From Lithobates sylvaticus (taxonomy: Eukaryota > Chordata > Amphibia > Anura > Ranidae), in assembly GCA_028564925.1 (NCBI GenBank), contig CM053029.1:429790046-429854045 (forward strand): 64,000 nucleotides of DNA. Direction: 5' to 3'. The translations under genes and the position numbers were made by a program. Below, one piece after another: positions 1 through 11,521 of this stretch. A model generated the notes under the pieces. That model saw nothing but the letters and a program-made list of their open reading frames with translations. It made no database searches and was not told where the DNA came from. The number at the start of each line of letters is the position of its first letter. The stretch's first letter is position 1.

Positions 1-201
1 ATCCAGCTCTAATGTCATCCAATATGCAAAATAGGATCCCACGCACATGGAATAGTGGACACCGGGATGCTCTTAAATGGCACTCCTGCGCATTTTAATT
101 ACTCTGCATACAGCTCAATCACATGTAGAGAAGGGACGAGAAGCCTCTCAGTATGTTAAATTTAATGAGTACAAAGGATTTATTTTCACTTTTTGGATTT
201 A
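1..201. other. GRM8 intron, nothing recognised
   Basis: AT-rich sequence left of the first MITE. No gene or repeat recognised. Confidence 0.5.
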
Positions 202-1094
202 AGGCCTCATGCACACGAGACGCTGTTAAACGCGCGTTCAGAGGCAGTAGGACACTTTTTTCAAATGCACCTGAAGGCATGCAATGTTATCCTATGTGTC
301 CATGTACACAGTCTAGTTTTTCCCCGTTTTTATGCAGTTGCGTTTAACCTCGTTTTTCCAGAAGCAAAAAAAATGCGTTCAGACACTTTGCTTTTCCACG
401 TTTCAGACGCAAAACGCAGCTAAACGCGGCTAAACGCAGCTAAACGCAGGCACCTGCATTTAGCCGCGTTTGCGTTTATAAGCCTTTTTTAAGGAACCAT
501 ATTTTTGGACCAGAAAACTCAGAAATATGATGGTAAAGCATAAAAAATACTACAAAAATTGGTTTAAAATGTCGTAATTTGTTTAGATGTGCATAGAGCA
601 TATATACTCACTAATGCATACATGTTTGTGAAATGCATACATGTTTTTGAAATATCCAACGGACATTCGCTGTGCCAACCACGGATGGGTCCAATATCGA
701 CAAGCTCTGACTCTGGACCTCTCATGCAAATTTGCGACGATGTTGCTGCCTCATCAAGAGCAACATCAGGAGCATTTCCTGACATATATTCAATATGGGA
801 TCCATTTCCAAAAAAAAACACAGAAAGAGAGGCAAATGCAAGTGTACAACTGCTCTCTCTGCTGCTGCTGCTCACTCTGATCAAAATGGCAGAAATAGTT
901 AATATATGCTTTCTGAGCTTGGGGAGGGTCTATATGATGTTATCTTTACAAATGCTTATAGACGCAAATGGGGTTAACGCGACGCGGCTAAACGCGGCAT
1001 GAAAACACAGCAAAACGCACGTTTTTAAATGCAGGTTTCTGCTTTTTAAAACAAGCGTTCAGCAGAGTTTGCATCTGCGTCTTGTGTGCATGAA
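202..1094. mobile_element. Harbinger-like MITE with AAACGC repeats
   Basis: Non-autonomous DNA element of 893 bp. Its ends are inverted: CCTCATGCACACGAGACGC at the left and the complement of GCGTCTTGTGTGCATGAA at the right. It is flanked by TTA on both sides (199-201 and 1095-1097), the TWA-type TSD of PIF/Harbinger elements. The interior carries short tandem units of AAACGCAGCT/AAACGCGGCT (about 421-475). It encodes no transposase; the small open frames inside are chance. Confidence 0.72.
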
Positions 1095-1097
1095 TTA

Positions 1098-2610
1098 TTT
1101 TCACAGAGTACTTTATTTTTAGTACTTTTTATAGACATTGTTATTTTATGTTGTTGTTATGGGGTTGTGAGAGTGTGGTTAATAGTTTAGCGTGATTGTT
1201 TCATCCACAGACATAAGTAGTCATGTTATGTTAGCAAATGCAGCAAGTAGATGAATGCCAAATGTGGCATTTGTCTAAGTTTCTGCAGCAAGAGTCTAGT
1301 AAATAAGAAAGAGTGATCCTCTTGATTATATCACTAATATCAATCAGCTAAACTGGAAACCTGTTTTTTTTTTGTTAATGTTTCATTAGCATTATTTCTT
1401 GTATCCCTATGTTTTAAATACAAGTGAGAGTGTACTGAGAACTTCTTATGAAAGCTTTGTGAAAAATACATTTTTAACTGCTTTTTTATCCTAATGCTTT
1501 ATGGCGGTGTTTTGAAACAACCTTGTCTAGTGTCAAATACATTTTTTTTAAAGTTGCTCCTACATTTTGTTTAAACTCATTTTTTTTTTTTAAATGTCGC
1601 TTAAAGGTTTATTTTCAAATAACTTGTATGTGATTTTATATAATAGCTTTGATACCTACTAGCTAAGAATTACAGAATATACAGTAGAACATACGCCCAC
1701 TAAACACTATAGAGCTTTGCAGTAAGCCTTTGAATAGAGTATGGAGAAAAGATGTGCTAACTTGACTCTTGTTTCAAAAAAAATGATGGTGCTCAGACAC
1801 TACAGATTAAGTTTCTTGTAAAAACATTTTCTATTTTTCATATACTATAAATTCCAAATGTTAACTATAAATTGCAAATGTTGGAAATTGTGCTAAACAT
1901 GTCATGGACCTAAAACTTTGGGACAGGTTCATTTTATCTTACACCCAACCTGCATGCACAATATTCAGGTATTACACATGGCTGGGAGGTCATATGACTA
2001 CTGTCATTCATTTGAACCACTAGCCACTGCTCTTTCTGAGACCTGTAGCCAGATCAAGCCCAAAGTAAGGGACAAGTCAGAGTTAGACTTGTCCCCAGAA
2101 GTTAGAACCACTTTACCCATAGCAACCAAGCATCAATCAGCATTTCTTATCCTACCAAAGTTATAAAGTGAATTATATACACAGGCTACTGGTACACAAG
2201 ACCTCAAAGGAATAGAAACAAAAATATTCTACTTTAATCATATTATTCATAGAAAAAAAATCTTAGGTAAGATGGATCTGTTATTAAAAAACATTTCACA
2301 TAATTTAGTAGGGGTCAGCAATGCCATGCCATTTGTTTTGTTTTGTTTTTTAGTTAGAAAGTACCTATTTGCTTTCATGGATAAAAAAAAAAATGCTCCC
2401 AAACATTTGTGTGACCAAAAGCAAAATAATATAAGGTTCATGGCTAATAGGAGCTTAGGGATACAGTATTTAAAGTTTTGAAGTCACTGCAGAAAGTATA
2501 TTGTTTTTAATCAGACATACCCTGTTTGGCAATGAAAAAGGAAGTGCTGCAAGGCAAGGACCATATGTAGCATTTAAGCAGGATATGAGTCAACTGATAT
2601 AAGAAGCCAT
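1098..2610. other. GRM8 intron, nothing recognised
   Basis: AT-rich, apparently single-copy sequence. No exon, RNA gene or repeat boundary could be supported. Confidence 0.5.
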
Positions 2611-2965
2611 TAAAGCTAAACTCCAGGCTAACAGCTAAACACAGTTAAAATATACATATGGAAGCTCTTTTACCTGCTAAAGGAATTTTATTTCTGTTGA
2701 GTCAGTCTTGGATTTTACACAGCCCTGCCAAACAACAGAGTAGGACGGGAGACCTAACTTTTGATTTTCCTCTGACCCCCACCTATGCATGGCCAGTGAA
2801 GGAACAAATGTAGAATCTCATCTCTCTGATCTCCTCTCCTATAAGCAGGTTCCTCGTTAGCCTATGTGCATACAGCACTCCTTAACAGCTCCTAGAGTTA
2901 CCCTTCCTTCTCCTATTCTGAGCTCTACTGTCCAGGTGATTACAAGAGGCTGATACCAAACCAAG
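2611..2965. repeat. Dispersed repeat, copy 1
   Basis: Starts TTAAAGCTAAACTCCAGGC and is recognisably similar over about 300 bp to 41218-41520 (shared stretches include TTTTATTTCTG, CACAGCCCTG, TTCCTCGTTAGC and ATATGTGCA-like sequence). A possible third fragment starts near 3418 (TTAAAAGCTGAACTCCAG). Family unknown. The TTAA start suggests kinship with the TTAA-flanked elements elsewhere in the window. Confidence 0.5.
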
Positions 2966-3000
2966 TTAAAGGACTTACATTACTTGCATTAAAAACTATA

Positions 3001-3003
3001 TAT

Positions 3004-3052
<49 letters not shown>

Positions 3053-3187
3053 AAATACATGAGGACATTAATTGCTTATGTTTTATGTGCAAGTGTGCTC
3101 AGATTTCACCTTTTAGGCTGCAAATATGTAGATATATACACATATATATATATACACATATATATATAATTAAATATATATACATAT

Positions 3188-3262
<75 letters not shown>
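3001..3262. repeat. TA-rich microsatellites
   Basis: Runs of (TA)n at about 3005-3036, followed by a T tract, and a compound ACATATAT/(TA)n block at about 3130-3262. Confidence 0.9.
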
Positions 3263-3263
<1 letters not shown>

Positions 3264-4245
3264 TTATATACATGCAAATATAAAGCATTTAATATGTTGA
3301 AATACTTTGATAGCATTATTTATGTTATGCTGATATATCTGTATATTTAAAAGACCAAGAAAGACTAAGAAAAATGGCTTTTTAATATACTAAATGAGCA
3401 TAACATTCTTATAATTCTTTTAAAAGCTGAACTCCAGCCTTACCTTCAGTAACACAGTTGTACACGTTCTCCTTCTATACTGAAAATGCTTAGTCTAATT
3501 TTACTGCTCACAGTGTGCATTAGGAAGTCAGGAAGTCAGATAGAGCCCACTTTGTTTACTTGTTGGACATCCAGCACCAACTTGCCCCTTTCTTCCCATC
3601 ATGTCTGTCCCTGATTAACCCCTTTAATTTATTGGATTTCAATTCTTTTAATCACGGAGACTCAGAGTTTAATGTGGGTGTTACCTATAGCAGTCTGCAT
3701 GCAACTTCTCCAAGAGCCAGCCTGCTGTTTCATTAGGACTAAGGCCTCTTGAAAGGATTATTAAGGCAATGGGATGTGTTGTTTTCATAAAGCTATGCAT
3801 AGGATCCTGCTAGTTCCTTAAACCAACCATGATATGCCTGCATTGCAAAGAAAAGCACAGAGACCGAGGGATTACATCAGTCTAAAATAAGGTATGTCAT
3901 GAAAATATAAAGATTTTATTTAAAAATATTATTAGCATGTTGGTAAAGAAGGGAGAGAGGAACCAAGGAGGTCAAAATAAAAGCAAATTTAAAGTGCACC
4001 TGTGCCCAGGTGTAGTGAATCATTTTATTTTTGTGTGTGGGAACTGCCAATCTGCAGAATATCAAAGGACAAGCTAGTCAAAAGTAACTTGTACAGTATA
4101 TGTAAGTAGTCTTTTGGTTGTCCATTTCACGTTTCTCAATATAGTAGGCACTGTACTTCTTGACTGTTGACCTTTTCTATTGCATTTAGTGTGATGAAAA
4201 TAGCCATGCACACATGTTCTGCAAACAAAATTATAGACCCCCTTC
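3263..4245. other. GRM8 intron, mostly nothing recognised
   Basis: Contains the possible third fragment of the dispersed repeat near 3418-3600. No other feature was supported. Confidence 0.4.
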
Positions 4246-4823
4246 ATTCCAGAAAAGGACAAAGCCGTAGTGGTAGGAACAATCATCAACTCTCGACTCG
4301 ACTACGCAAACTCCCTCTACATAGGACTACCTAAATTCCAGATTGCACGACTACAAGTCGTTCAAAACACGGCAGCAAGACTAGTCACAGGAAAAAAACC
4401 ATGGGAATCCATCTCCCCATTCCTGAGGACCCTCCATTGGCTAACCATAAAGAATCGGATCACATTCAAGACCCTCTGCTTGACCCACAAATGCACACAA
4501 GGAGATGCTCCTCAATACTTATGCGAAAAAATACAACACTACACCCCCAATCGCAACCTCCGATCTAACGACCAAAACCTCCTCCTTGTCCCCAAATCCC
4601 GGTACAAGTCAAGGGGAGAACGAAGATTTGCAGTCCAAGGACCACGGCTATGGAACGCTCTACCTACGAACATCCGCTTGGAAAAAGACCATCGGGCCTT
4701 CAGGAAAAAACTCAAGACCTACCTCTTCTAAGAAGGAATCAACGCAGGTCGGATCAAGCGCCTCGAGGCGATTCAGTTCGCAGTTGCAGCGCTATACAAA
4801 TCATTCATTCATTCATTCATTCA
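4246..4823 (+). mobile_element. L2/CR1-type LINE, 5'-truncated 3' end
   Basis: The plus frame (4270-4731 from the first Met, open further upstream) encodes the C-terminal end of a LINE reverse transcriptase. Motifs typical of the L2/CR1 group are INSRLDYANSLYIGLP, LQVVQNTAARLVTGK, LRTLHWLTIKNRITFK, GERRFAVQGPRLWNALP and FRKKLKTYLF, ending in a stop. The 3' tail runs through GCAGCGCTATACAAAT into (CATT)n repeats, a simple-repeat tail as expected for this group rather than poly(A). The fingers/palm part and the endonuclease are missing. The surviving frame has no internal stop, so the insertion is not very old. L2 is favoured over CR1 but not certain. Confidence 0.82.
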
Positions 4824-4849
4824 GACCCCATATATATATATATATATAA

Positions 4850-5720
4850 ACTAAATTAAATAAAATAACCTAAGACTACAATGTTGTTGATTCATTTGAT
4901 TGCCATTACTAAAACAACTATAATAAATATAACACATAAAGTAAATACTTCTGCTTAAGAGGAGATTGTCCACAAGTGTTTTGCAACTGTATCTTTACTT
5001 AGATGGTTAAACAGAATACATCAACATTTATTTTGCAGAAATAAAACATGCACAATATATCAGTACAATAAATCCCAATAGTGATGAACCCGCACTGAAT
5101 ACTACAGCGATGCTCTGTGGTAATCTTTATACTCTATCCTCTCAGCTTATTCACAGTCATGCAGAACCTTAATCTGGCTTTGGTAAACTCAGAACAGTGA
5201 TTTGTGTATGTCACAAAAGAAGAATATCCACAGGGAAAAAAAAGGAAAAAAAAAAACACTAGTAAAAAGGAGTAAATTAAAAAAAAAGGTTATTTTAGGT
5301 GTGAAATGCTTTCCTTTATCTGTCTTTTTAAATGCAGCTGAACAGAAAAGTTTAGATTTGTAGACCTAGCAGACTGTCAGCAGATCATATTAAAAAATGA
5401 CACACATTTTTTACCAGTATGAATCATCTTTCATTTTATAAAACATAGAGCATACTTGCTCTCCAAAAGTTTAGTATTACTACCTTGGGGTATTAAAAAA
5501 AATAAAAATAAACACAGCATGAACACACGATAACTTACACCACTAGAATTACTCTGATTGTACCTAGAACTCTTGTATTATTTGCAGTTTCTTTTCCAGT
5601 TTTTAATTATGTGTCCTTAGCTTTCCCCTCTCTTCCCCTTTTCTAGCATTTCATGGCTTGTCACTGTCAGCATGTGCACACCCAACATTTATTGACATTA
5701 TTAGTTACAGAACATCCACT
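4850..5720. other. GRM8 intron, nothing recognised
   Basis: AT-rich sequence following a short (TA)n at 4831-4848. No gene or repeat boundary seen. Confidence 0.5.
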
Positions 5721-5724
5721 TTAA

Positions 5725-6190
5725 AGCGGAGCTCCACCCTAAAGTGGAACTTCCGCTTATCGGATTCCTCCCCCCTCCGGTGCCACAATTGGCATCTTTC
5801 AGGGGGAGGGGGGTGCACATACCTGTATATTACAGGTATCTGCACCCACTTCCGGGACTAGCATCCCCGTCCATATCCGAGGATATCCGAGGATGCCCCA
5901 TTGTGTCTTGGGAAACACAGTTCCCAGGACACAGCGGGGACCAATAGAGAAGTGCAGCGCGACTCGCGCATGCGCAGTAGGGAACCGGGCAGTGAAGACG
6001 TTGCGTCTTCGCTTCCTGATTCCCTGACAGAGGATGGCGGCGGGGCAGCTGAGAGACGAGCGGTCGCTCGTCACATTCTACCGACATCGCTGGAACCTGG
6101 AACAGGTAAGTGTCCATTTATTAAAAGTCAGCAGCTGCAGTATTTGTAGCTGCTGACTTTTAATATTTTTGATGCGGGTGCAGCTCCGCT
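5725..6190 (+). mobile_element. TTAA-flanked element with exon-like core
   Basis: A 466-bp non-autonomous DNA element flanked by TTAA (5721-5724, 6191-6194), with terminal inverted repeats AGCGGAGCTCCACCC and the complement of GGGTGCAGCTCCGCT. A TTAA target is typical of piggyBac and Kolobok elements; I cannot choose between them. The GC-rich core contains an ATG at 6034 followed by 24 open codons (starting MAAGQLRDERSLVTFYRHRW) and a consensus donor CAG|GTAAGT at 6105/6106. Next comes a short hairpin: AAAGTCAGCAGCTGCAG, ATTT, and the partly complementary CTGCTGACTTT. Related cores occur at 18990-19389 (minus strand), around 19769 and at 40740-41197. Confidence 0.72.
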
Positions 6191-6194
6191 TTAA

Positions 6195-7224
6195 AGCCAC
6201 TATCTATGTCATTTTTTTAACACCTTATTTTTTTACAAACATTTTATATTACTTCCTTTTAGTCTTGGCTTTTTAAAAAACAAACTGGGCATGAAAAATA
6301 TATTACTAGCATAATTTTGTAAGGACAGGCATCAAATGTTACCTATGCTTATCTCAGTTGTCAGGAAAACTTTCTGTACACATGAGGAACTACTAAATAC
6401 AAGTGTACAATGGCAACTGATAGTTCAACAGAGTGCATAGGAAGCTATCAGATCACTAGATTTTTGGCAAGATCAAAATGTATTTTTGGATTTATTGAAC
6501 AGACAAATTAAAATTCATTCAGTGGTATATTTAACAGACCGAATGAAAAGAAGAGTTCAGTGCTAGGGTTTACAAACACTGTAAAGCCCAACTTCAGTAC
6601 CCCATTGTTACCCCATTGTTACTGCTGGCTGTTGCTCCAGTGGGTAGACTACTTTTTACACATTATCCTGGCAAAACTGGTACAATAAATAAAGAAAAAA
6701 TGGATAGAGATTTTAAAGTCCAACTCTAGGCACAGAAAAAATATACCCTTGTAGGTGGGGACCCAACAATGCAAAGATTAAATGCTAACTTTTGCCCATT
6801 TGTGGAAAAATTTTGTGTAATAGTTACCTTATTTCTTACTTATCTCTTCATGTGAGTAACCAGTCTTCCAAAGCCTGTTCTCTAAGGTGCATGGGACTGG
6901 ACACACATTTACATTATTGCAGTAAATGGAGCACAGTGAATCAAGTCCCTTACTGGCCTCTTGCATTTTACAGGGATTCTATTGACTTGATGTCTCTACC
7001 ATACATTCATGTTCATTTTCTTCCTGCTTTCCACTTTCCCATCTTAAATAGAATATTTTGCTGTTTGCAAATTTACGTTTGCCTTTTTTTTTAACACAAA
7101 TTAAATAAAACATTCAAGCATCCAATAATAACTGCGCAGCAAACAAATGCCAAAAATGAAGTCCCCAATATACACAAGAAGCTTATGATTTAATCCAATA
7201 GAATCTGTCAAAATAAGAAATATC
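6195..7224. other. GRM8 intron, nothing recognised
   Basis: No gene, RNA or repeat boundary could be supported here. Confidence 0.5.
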
Positions 7225-7232
7225 AGTTTTGA

Positions 7233-8404
7233 TAGACATGTGCATTAGTTTTCGTCCGAATGCATTTTCGTCCGAATTTCAGGTATTTTCGTTATCGTTT
7301 TAACAAACGATAACGAAAGTGCAGAATCCAAAAAATGAAAGATCAGACATAAACAAATGCTTTATTTCCATTTTCGTTGCGACAACAGTTTGTTATAGAT
7401 AGGAGATTCGACATGACGCTGACAATAACAATCTTTGTCTATCGAACCTGTGGTCGAATGTGCCTAACCTTAACTCTATTAGTCCAAGATAATTCGACAT
7501 AGAGAGAAAAGATTCGACATAGAGAGAAAAGATTCAACATAGAGAGAAAAGATCGCTGCTGGAATTGGGTGGGGGAAGTAAAATAAAAATAATGATGATG
7601 ATGAATGTTATTGGCTGATTGTAGAGGATAGGAGGAACAGTAAAATAGCTAGAACTAAGTACACACGTACAGCCAACTTACTTTCACTTACGATTGCTAG
7701 CAGAGAGAGACACACACACTGAATCATTTCAGAAGACAGTCAATCTTAGCTGGTCCGTTTGTCAGAGAACCTGAATTATTTAGCAATTAAGCATAAGCAC
7801 AGCAGCAGAACAATAGTGAAGCAAGCTACAGTTCAACTTTTTCATAATAATCTGCTGCTATTGTGTTAGTGTTGTAAACTTGATAGTGATACTAGTGTTG
7901 CTAGTGTTGTGATAGCCTCAGAGGCTGCCCATGTTGTGGGGGGGGGGGATTTATTATTATAGATTCTATATTATAGATTGAGATTCTATATAGATTCTAT
8001 ATACCCTATCTTGTTACCTGTCTGATCAGTGATCACTATCACCAGTCCATTTTCTGTTTGAACTATATACATTCAACATGAACGACAAAGATTCGACAAA
8101 GCATCGAAAAACATATAAACGGCAAATCTTTGGCTTATGGTGTCTGTCGAAAGTTCTAAGAAGATTCAACAGAGCAGCTAAACTATACGGCGTAGTACAG
8201 TTTAGCTGCTCCGTCGAATCTTCTTTGGACATTCGACAGACACCATAAGCCTTCAATGACTTAATTCATTTGGATTTTCGGACGAATGCAATTTTTACTG
8301 AAAAACTAAATTAATAAAAATGAATTTTGGGAGTAACTAAATACATCTATTTTTCAGACGAAAACAAAATTCCGAAATTAAATATTTCAGTTTGCACATG
8401 TCTA
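7233..8404. mobile_element. hAT-like non-autonomous element, 1.17 kb
   Basis: Bounded by the inverted repeats TAGACATGTGCA and TGCACATGTCTA and flanked by a perfect 8-bp duplication AGTTTTGA (7225-7232 and 8405-8412), the hAT signature. Near both ends lie copies of TTTTCGGACGAATGCA-like sequence. The interior has three tandem copies of a unit with GATTCGACATAGAGAGAAAA (about 7490-7552) and a long hairpin at 8132-8251. No transposase frame is present. Confidence 0.82.
8132..8251. repeat. 120-nt imperfect hairpin inside the hAT element
   Basis: GGCTTATGGTGTCTGTCGA at 8132-8150 is the exact complement of 8233-8251, and complementarity continues inward with bulges through GCAGCTAAACT / AGTTTAGCTGC to a small loop near 8190-8195. 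Either strand would fold into a stem of roughly 55 bp, a size and shape seen in MITE-derived small-RNA precursors. Expression is unknown. Confidence 0.7.
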
Positions 8405-8412
8405 AGTTTTGA

Positions 8413-9323
8413 ATGGTTTCTTAATTTAAGGAAAAAATATTTGGCTGCTGTACCAAGTATGTGAAGTACTGACAACAGAAAAATTAGCAGTGTACCTTTT
8501 TAGAATAAAATCTGCCGTCAGCTGTCTAGCCTGTATGGGTAGTGTTTCCAGCTTCTCCACTCAATATGTTGCCTCTAAGGACATTGGCCTATTGTACTAT
8601 AGATGTACCTTTATTTTGATTTACATAGATGTTGAAGTACCAAGGACAGTAAAACTAATAGAAATCATGCTAAAGGATGTCTTATGTGCTATGCAAAGAC
8701 ACAGTTGTAGAGTAAAGTCCTGTTGCCTGGTAAAAATGTGTTAAAACACAGTCAAATTGTAAGTACCGAGGTGTGATTTTCAAAGCATTTGAATCCTTAA
8801 ATGCTAATAATTTAATGTCAGATTTTATCTAGAGGATGTGCACGAGAACAACTGTCATCAATCAGCACAAATCCAACAGTCTGGTATTGTATTCCTAAAA
8901 GGCCTAGCCGTGATCTATAGGTTTGTTACAAATCCACATAAAATCTTCAATAAAATCGACCCATCATGAAGTAGACAAATCTTAGAAGCAAAGGTGGCTG
9001 CATGAAGAAGCAATGATCTTGGCAATTATAATGACAAGCAATTTTGTATACAATAGGCTGAAGCAATTTACAAAAATAAAATGCATTTTACCTAATGTCT
9101 CTATTGTCTGGTGGTGAAAAAGGAACACATTGAAGGAAATTTACTAAAGGAGTTGAGAACCTTCACACAATAAATTGTGTGAATATTCAATTAAATATCC
9201 AATTACGAAAATGCCAATTTGCTTATTTTATATGCACATAAAGATTTTCAAAATCTTCAGCAAAACAGCCCAATTATCTTAACTTCTGGAGTGATTTTAT
9301 GTTTGCAACATGCTTCTACTTAC
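8413..9323. other. GRM8 intron, nothing recognised
   Basis: Sequence just downstream of the 138-nt exon in transcript order. It was inspected for the next GRM8 exon without success. Confidence 0.5.
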
Positions 9324-9461
9324 CTGTGCATTTCTTTAAATGGCTATTCTTTTTACCATGTGACCCCAATTTGCAGCCAAAGTTCTCTTCCCAAAATTCA
9401 GCAAACCAAACATTTCTTCGATTATTGGCTAAAGACCGGCTTCTAAAATATCTATCAAATC
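9324..9461 (-). CDS. GRM8: GRM8 exon (138 nt), ligand-binding domain
   Basis: Third GRM8 exon. It continues the frame of the previous one and reads [20 protein letters not shown], then [20 protein letters not shown] and LKKCT. LGSHGK-NSH-KKCTG is diagnostic for GRM8; GRM7 has a different sequence there. The cysteine in FGCKL and the one in KKCT are conserved extracellular cysteines of the family. The acceptor is CATGAAAATAG and the donor is ACAG|GTAAGTAG, a strong consensus. The next coding exon, expected to start with LERIARDSSYEQ in mammals, was looked for by eye in 1-9323 and not seen, so it probably lies left of the window. Confidence 0.94.
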
Positions 9462-11366
9462 CTATTTTCATGGAAACAAAAATAATCATTAATTAAGTAT
9501 TAGCACTTAAATGGTCTTCAAATAGGTCAAATAACAAATTAATATTTGATGCGTGGCTTTTTATTTTATGCTAGTCAATAAAAGCTGTACGTTTTGTAGG
9601 CTTTGTTGTTGTCTCATACAATTTTTGTATCTGTTGATTCTGACAGGGATCTGCCAGGATAGTAGAATGATTAGTGATACCTATGAAATTAACATCAGTT
9701 ATACACTCTGCTGGGGGTGCAGAGTTTTTTCAGCTGCTGCCAACCTGGGGGGTTCTAGTCCCTAGTGTGCTAATTTTCCACTAACTATGAAATGAACACT
9801 TCATATATCTCACCAAAGCAGAAGATCTGTAGAACACTGGAGTTTGCACAGTGATTGCAAATTCAAAGTATGCCCTTCTGTTTGGGAACTTTACTTAAAC
9901 TAACCTAATAGTTACATTTTCCTTTGCTAGTTATCACTAAGTTACCTACAGGCATGAGATAGCATTTACATGCTTGCACAAAAGATCTTTGAATAAATAT
10001 GCAAATTCAGACTTACCAAAAGTGTATGTTTATGCATTTTAGTTAGAAGAAGAAATCACCAACTTACTTATCTTGAAGAAAACAATAAATATTGGATGGG
10101 GAGATCTAACATAGCCTCTTGGTTTTTCCTCTGGGAGGGTTCGGCCAAGGGATGTGTGAAGAGATAATAAAATGCACTTGTTGGCACTTGTTAAAGTAAA
10201 CTGGGCAAATATTATTTTAAATATGTAGGCACTTGTTAAAGTGGTTTTAAAGCTAGAAGGTTTTTTACCTTAATGCATTATCTGCATTAAAGTAAACAAT
10301 CTTCCACTAGTTGCCCCCCCCCAGCACCCCCTAAATACTTACCTTAGTCCTAGATCAATCCAGTGCTGTACCCTTCTGCAGCAGCACTGGTTCTCTCTCC
10401 CCCTCACAGGGTCAGAGACAGCAGCGGGAACCATTGGCTCCTGTTGCTGTCAATCAAATGCTGTGAGGAGGGAGTGTGGGGTGGGGTGGGGCGGGCCGTG
10501 CCACACTGTGTGTGTCAATAGACATGAACAGTGCAGTGCAGAAGCTATCCCACATGTGTGCTCCCATAGGAAGTGGCTTCCTATGGGGGCGCACTGAGAA
10601 GAGTGGGTGCCAAGAGTCCTGTTGAGTGACCTCAGAGGATGTACCATTACACAGAACAGGTGAGTATTGTTATGGGGGACAGCCACCCATCAGATGCCGC
10701 TCAGCAGACCATTTACGGTCATGCCTCAGCCAAACAGCTGACTTCTGTTGGACTGGCTTCCGTACACACGGGTCGAATGTCATCCAATATTCGGCCCGTG
10801 TATGTACCTTATATATGTCTCTGTATTTTACAATTGAGTCTATGCTTCATTCAAGATGATGCGGTCCCCCCCTCCTTCACCATCACTAGGAATCTCCACC
10901 CCCAAGCCACTTCATTTGAGTCATGTGAGCACTTATAAAAAAATAAGCACTGTTTAGCATTTTCCATACATACACAAAGAATTTGCCTTGCAGTTCAATT
11001 TTAAACTGCATGTGTTGTTTTACAAGATAAGGATTCATATATGTTATTAGGAATTAGAAATAGTATTTGTGGTGCACTCCTTTAAAGGAATCTAATATAT
11101 AATCTAATATATGTTAACCATTTTAATAGTGACGAAAGAACTATTTGGGTTATCATTCATTGCCTAGATAAAAATTACCCTTATAAAAAACAATATTAGA
11201 AAAAATGTACATATTGCCATATCAGAGCATTATAGCATTTTTTTTTTAAAGTGATCTCAATGCTTAAATCAGCTTGTAACAATTACTGCTTAATGACAAA
11301 AATAATACAAATGAATTAAATTTATGTTGCATAAAATATATTTTCATTTAGTACGAAAGGTAATAC
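9462..11366 (-). other. GRM8: GRM8 intron, 1.9 kb
   Basis: Intron between the 155-nt and 138-nt exons, bounded by GTATTACC and ATAG. It holds a dispersed repeat at about 10238-10720. The rest is AT-rich sequence without recognised features. Confidence 0.88.
10238..10720. repeat. Dispersed frog repeat (AAAGTGGTTTTAAA start)
   Basis: Starts TTAAAGTGGTTTTAAAGC with a short palindrome TAATGCATTA-TCTGCATTAA, then a GC-rich body including CATTGGCTCCTGTTGCTGTC. Similar starts or ends occur at 41846 (TAAAGTGTTTGTAACC) and at 44440-44460 (GGTTTACAACCACTTTAA). I recognise the pattern as a common ranid repeat type but cannot name the family. Confidence 0.4.
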
Positions 11367-11521
11367 CATCTATTGAAGCTCTCTTTGGTAGTATTGTAAC
11401 GGCTCCTTCTGCTATCTCTTCTTGCTGGTATACTGGGGTAATTTTAGAGCCCCAGCTGTCTGAACCAATCCAGAGAAAATGTCCAGTATGGTTGCCTCTT
11501 TTTGCTGATTCTAAAATTCTC
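11367..11521 (-). CDS. GRM8: GRM8 exon (155 nt) with the SDSW glutamate-site motif
   Basis: Second GRM8 exon, 467 bp downstream of the previous one in transcript order. It reads [20 protein letters not shown], then [20 protein letters not shown] and [11 protein letters not shown]. The IGSDSWGSK stretch contains the aspartate that corresponds to Asp318 of mGluR1, a glutamate amino-group contact in this family. [14 protein letters not shown] and [10 protein letters not shown] match GRM8 better than the GRM4 or GRM7 paralogues. The acceptor is a pyrimidine tract ending ATGTTTCAG at 11522. The donor is GATG|GTATTACC, which departs from the GTRAGT consensus at positions +4 and +5. The single base left at the 3' end pairs with GA of the next exon to complete Gly. 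The exon contains no stop and is clearly under coding constraint. Confidence 0.94.

Noticed and set aside
1-9323. Next GRM8 exon (expected start LERIARDSSYEQ)
   Set aside because: I looked for it on the minus strand by eye and found no match; a translated search would be decisive.
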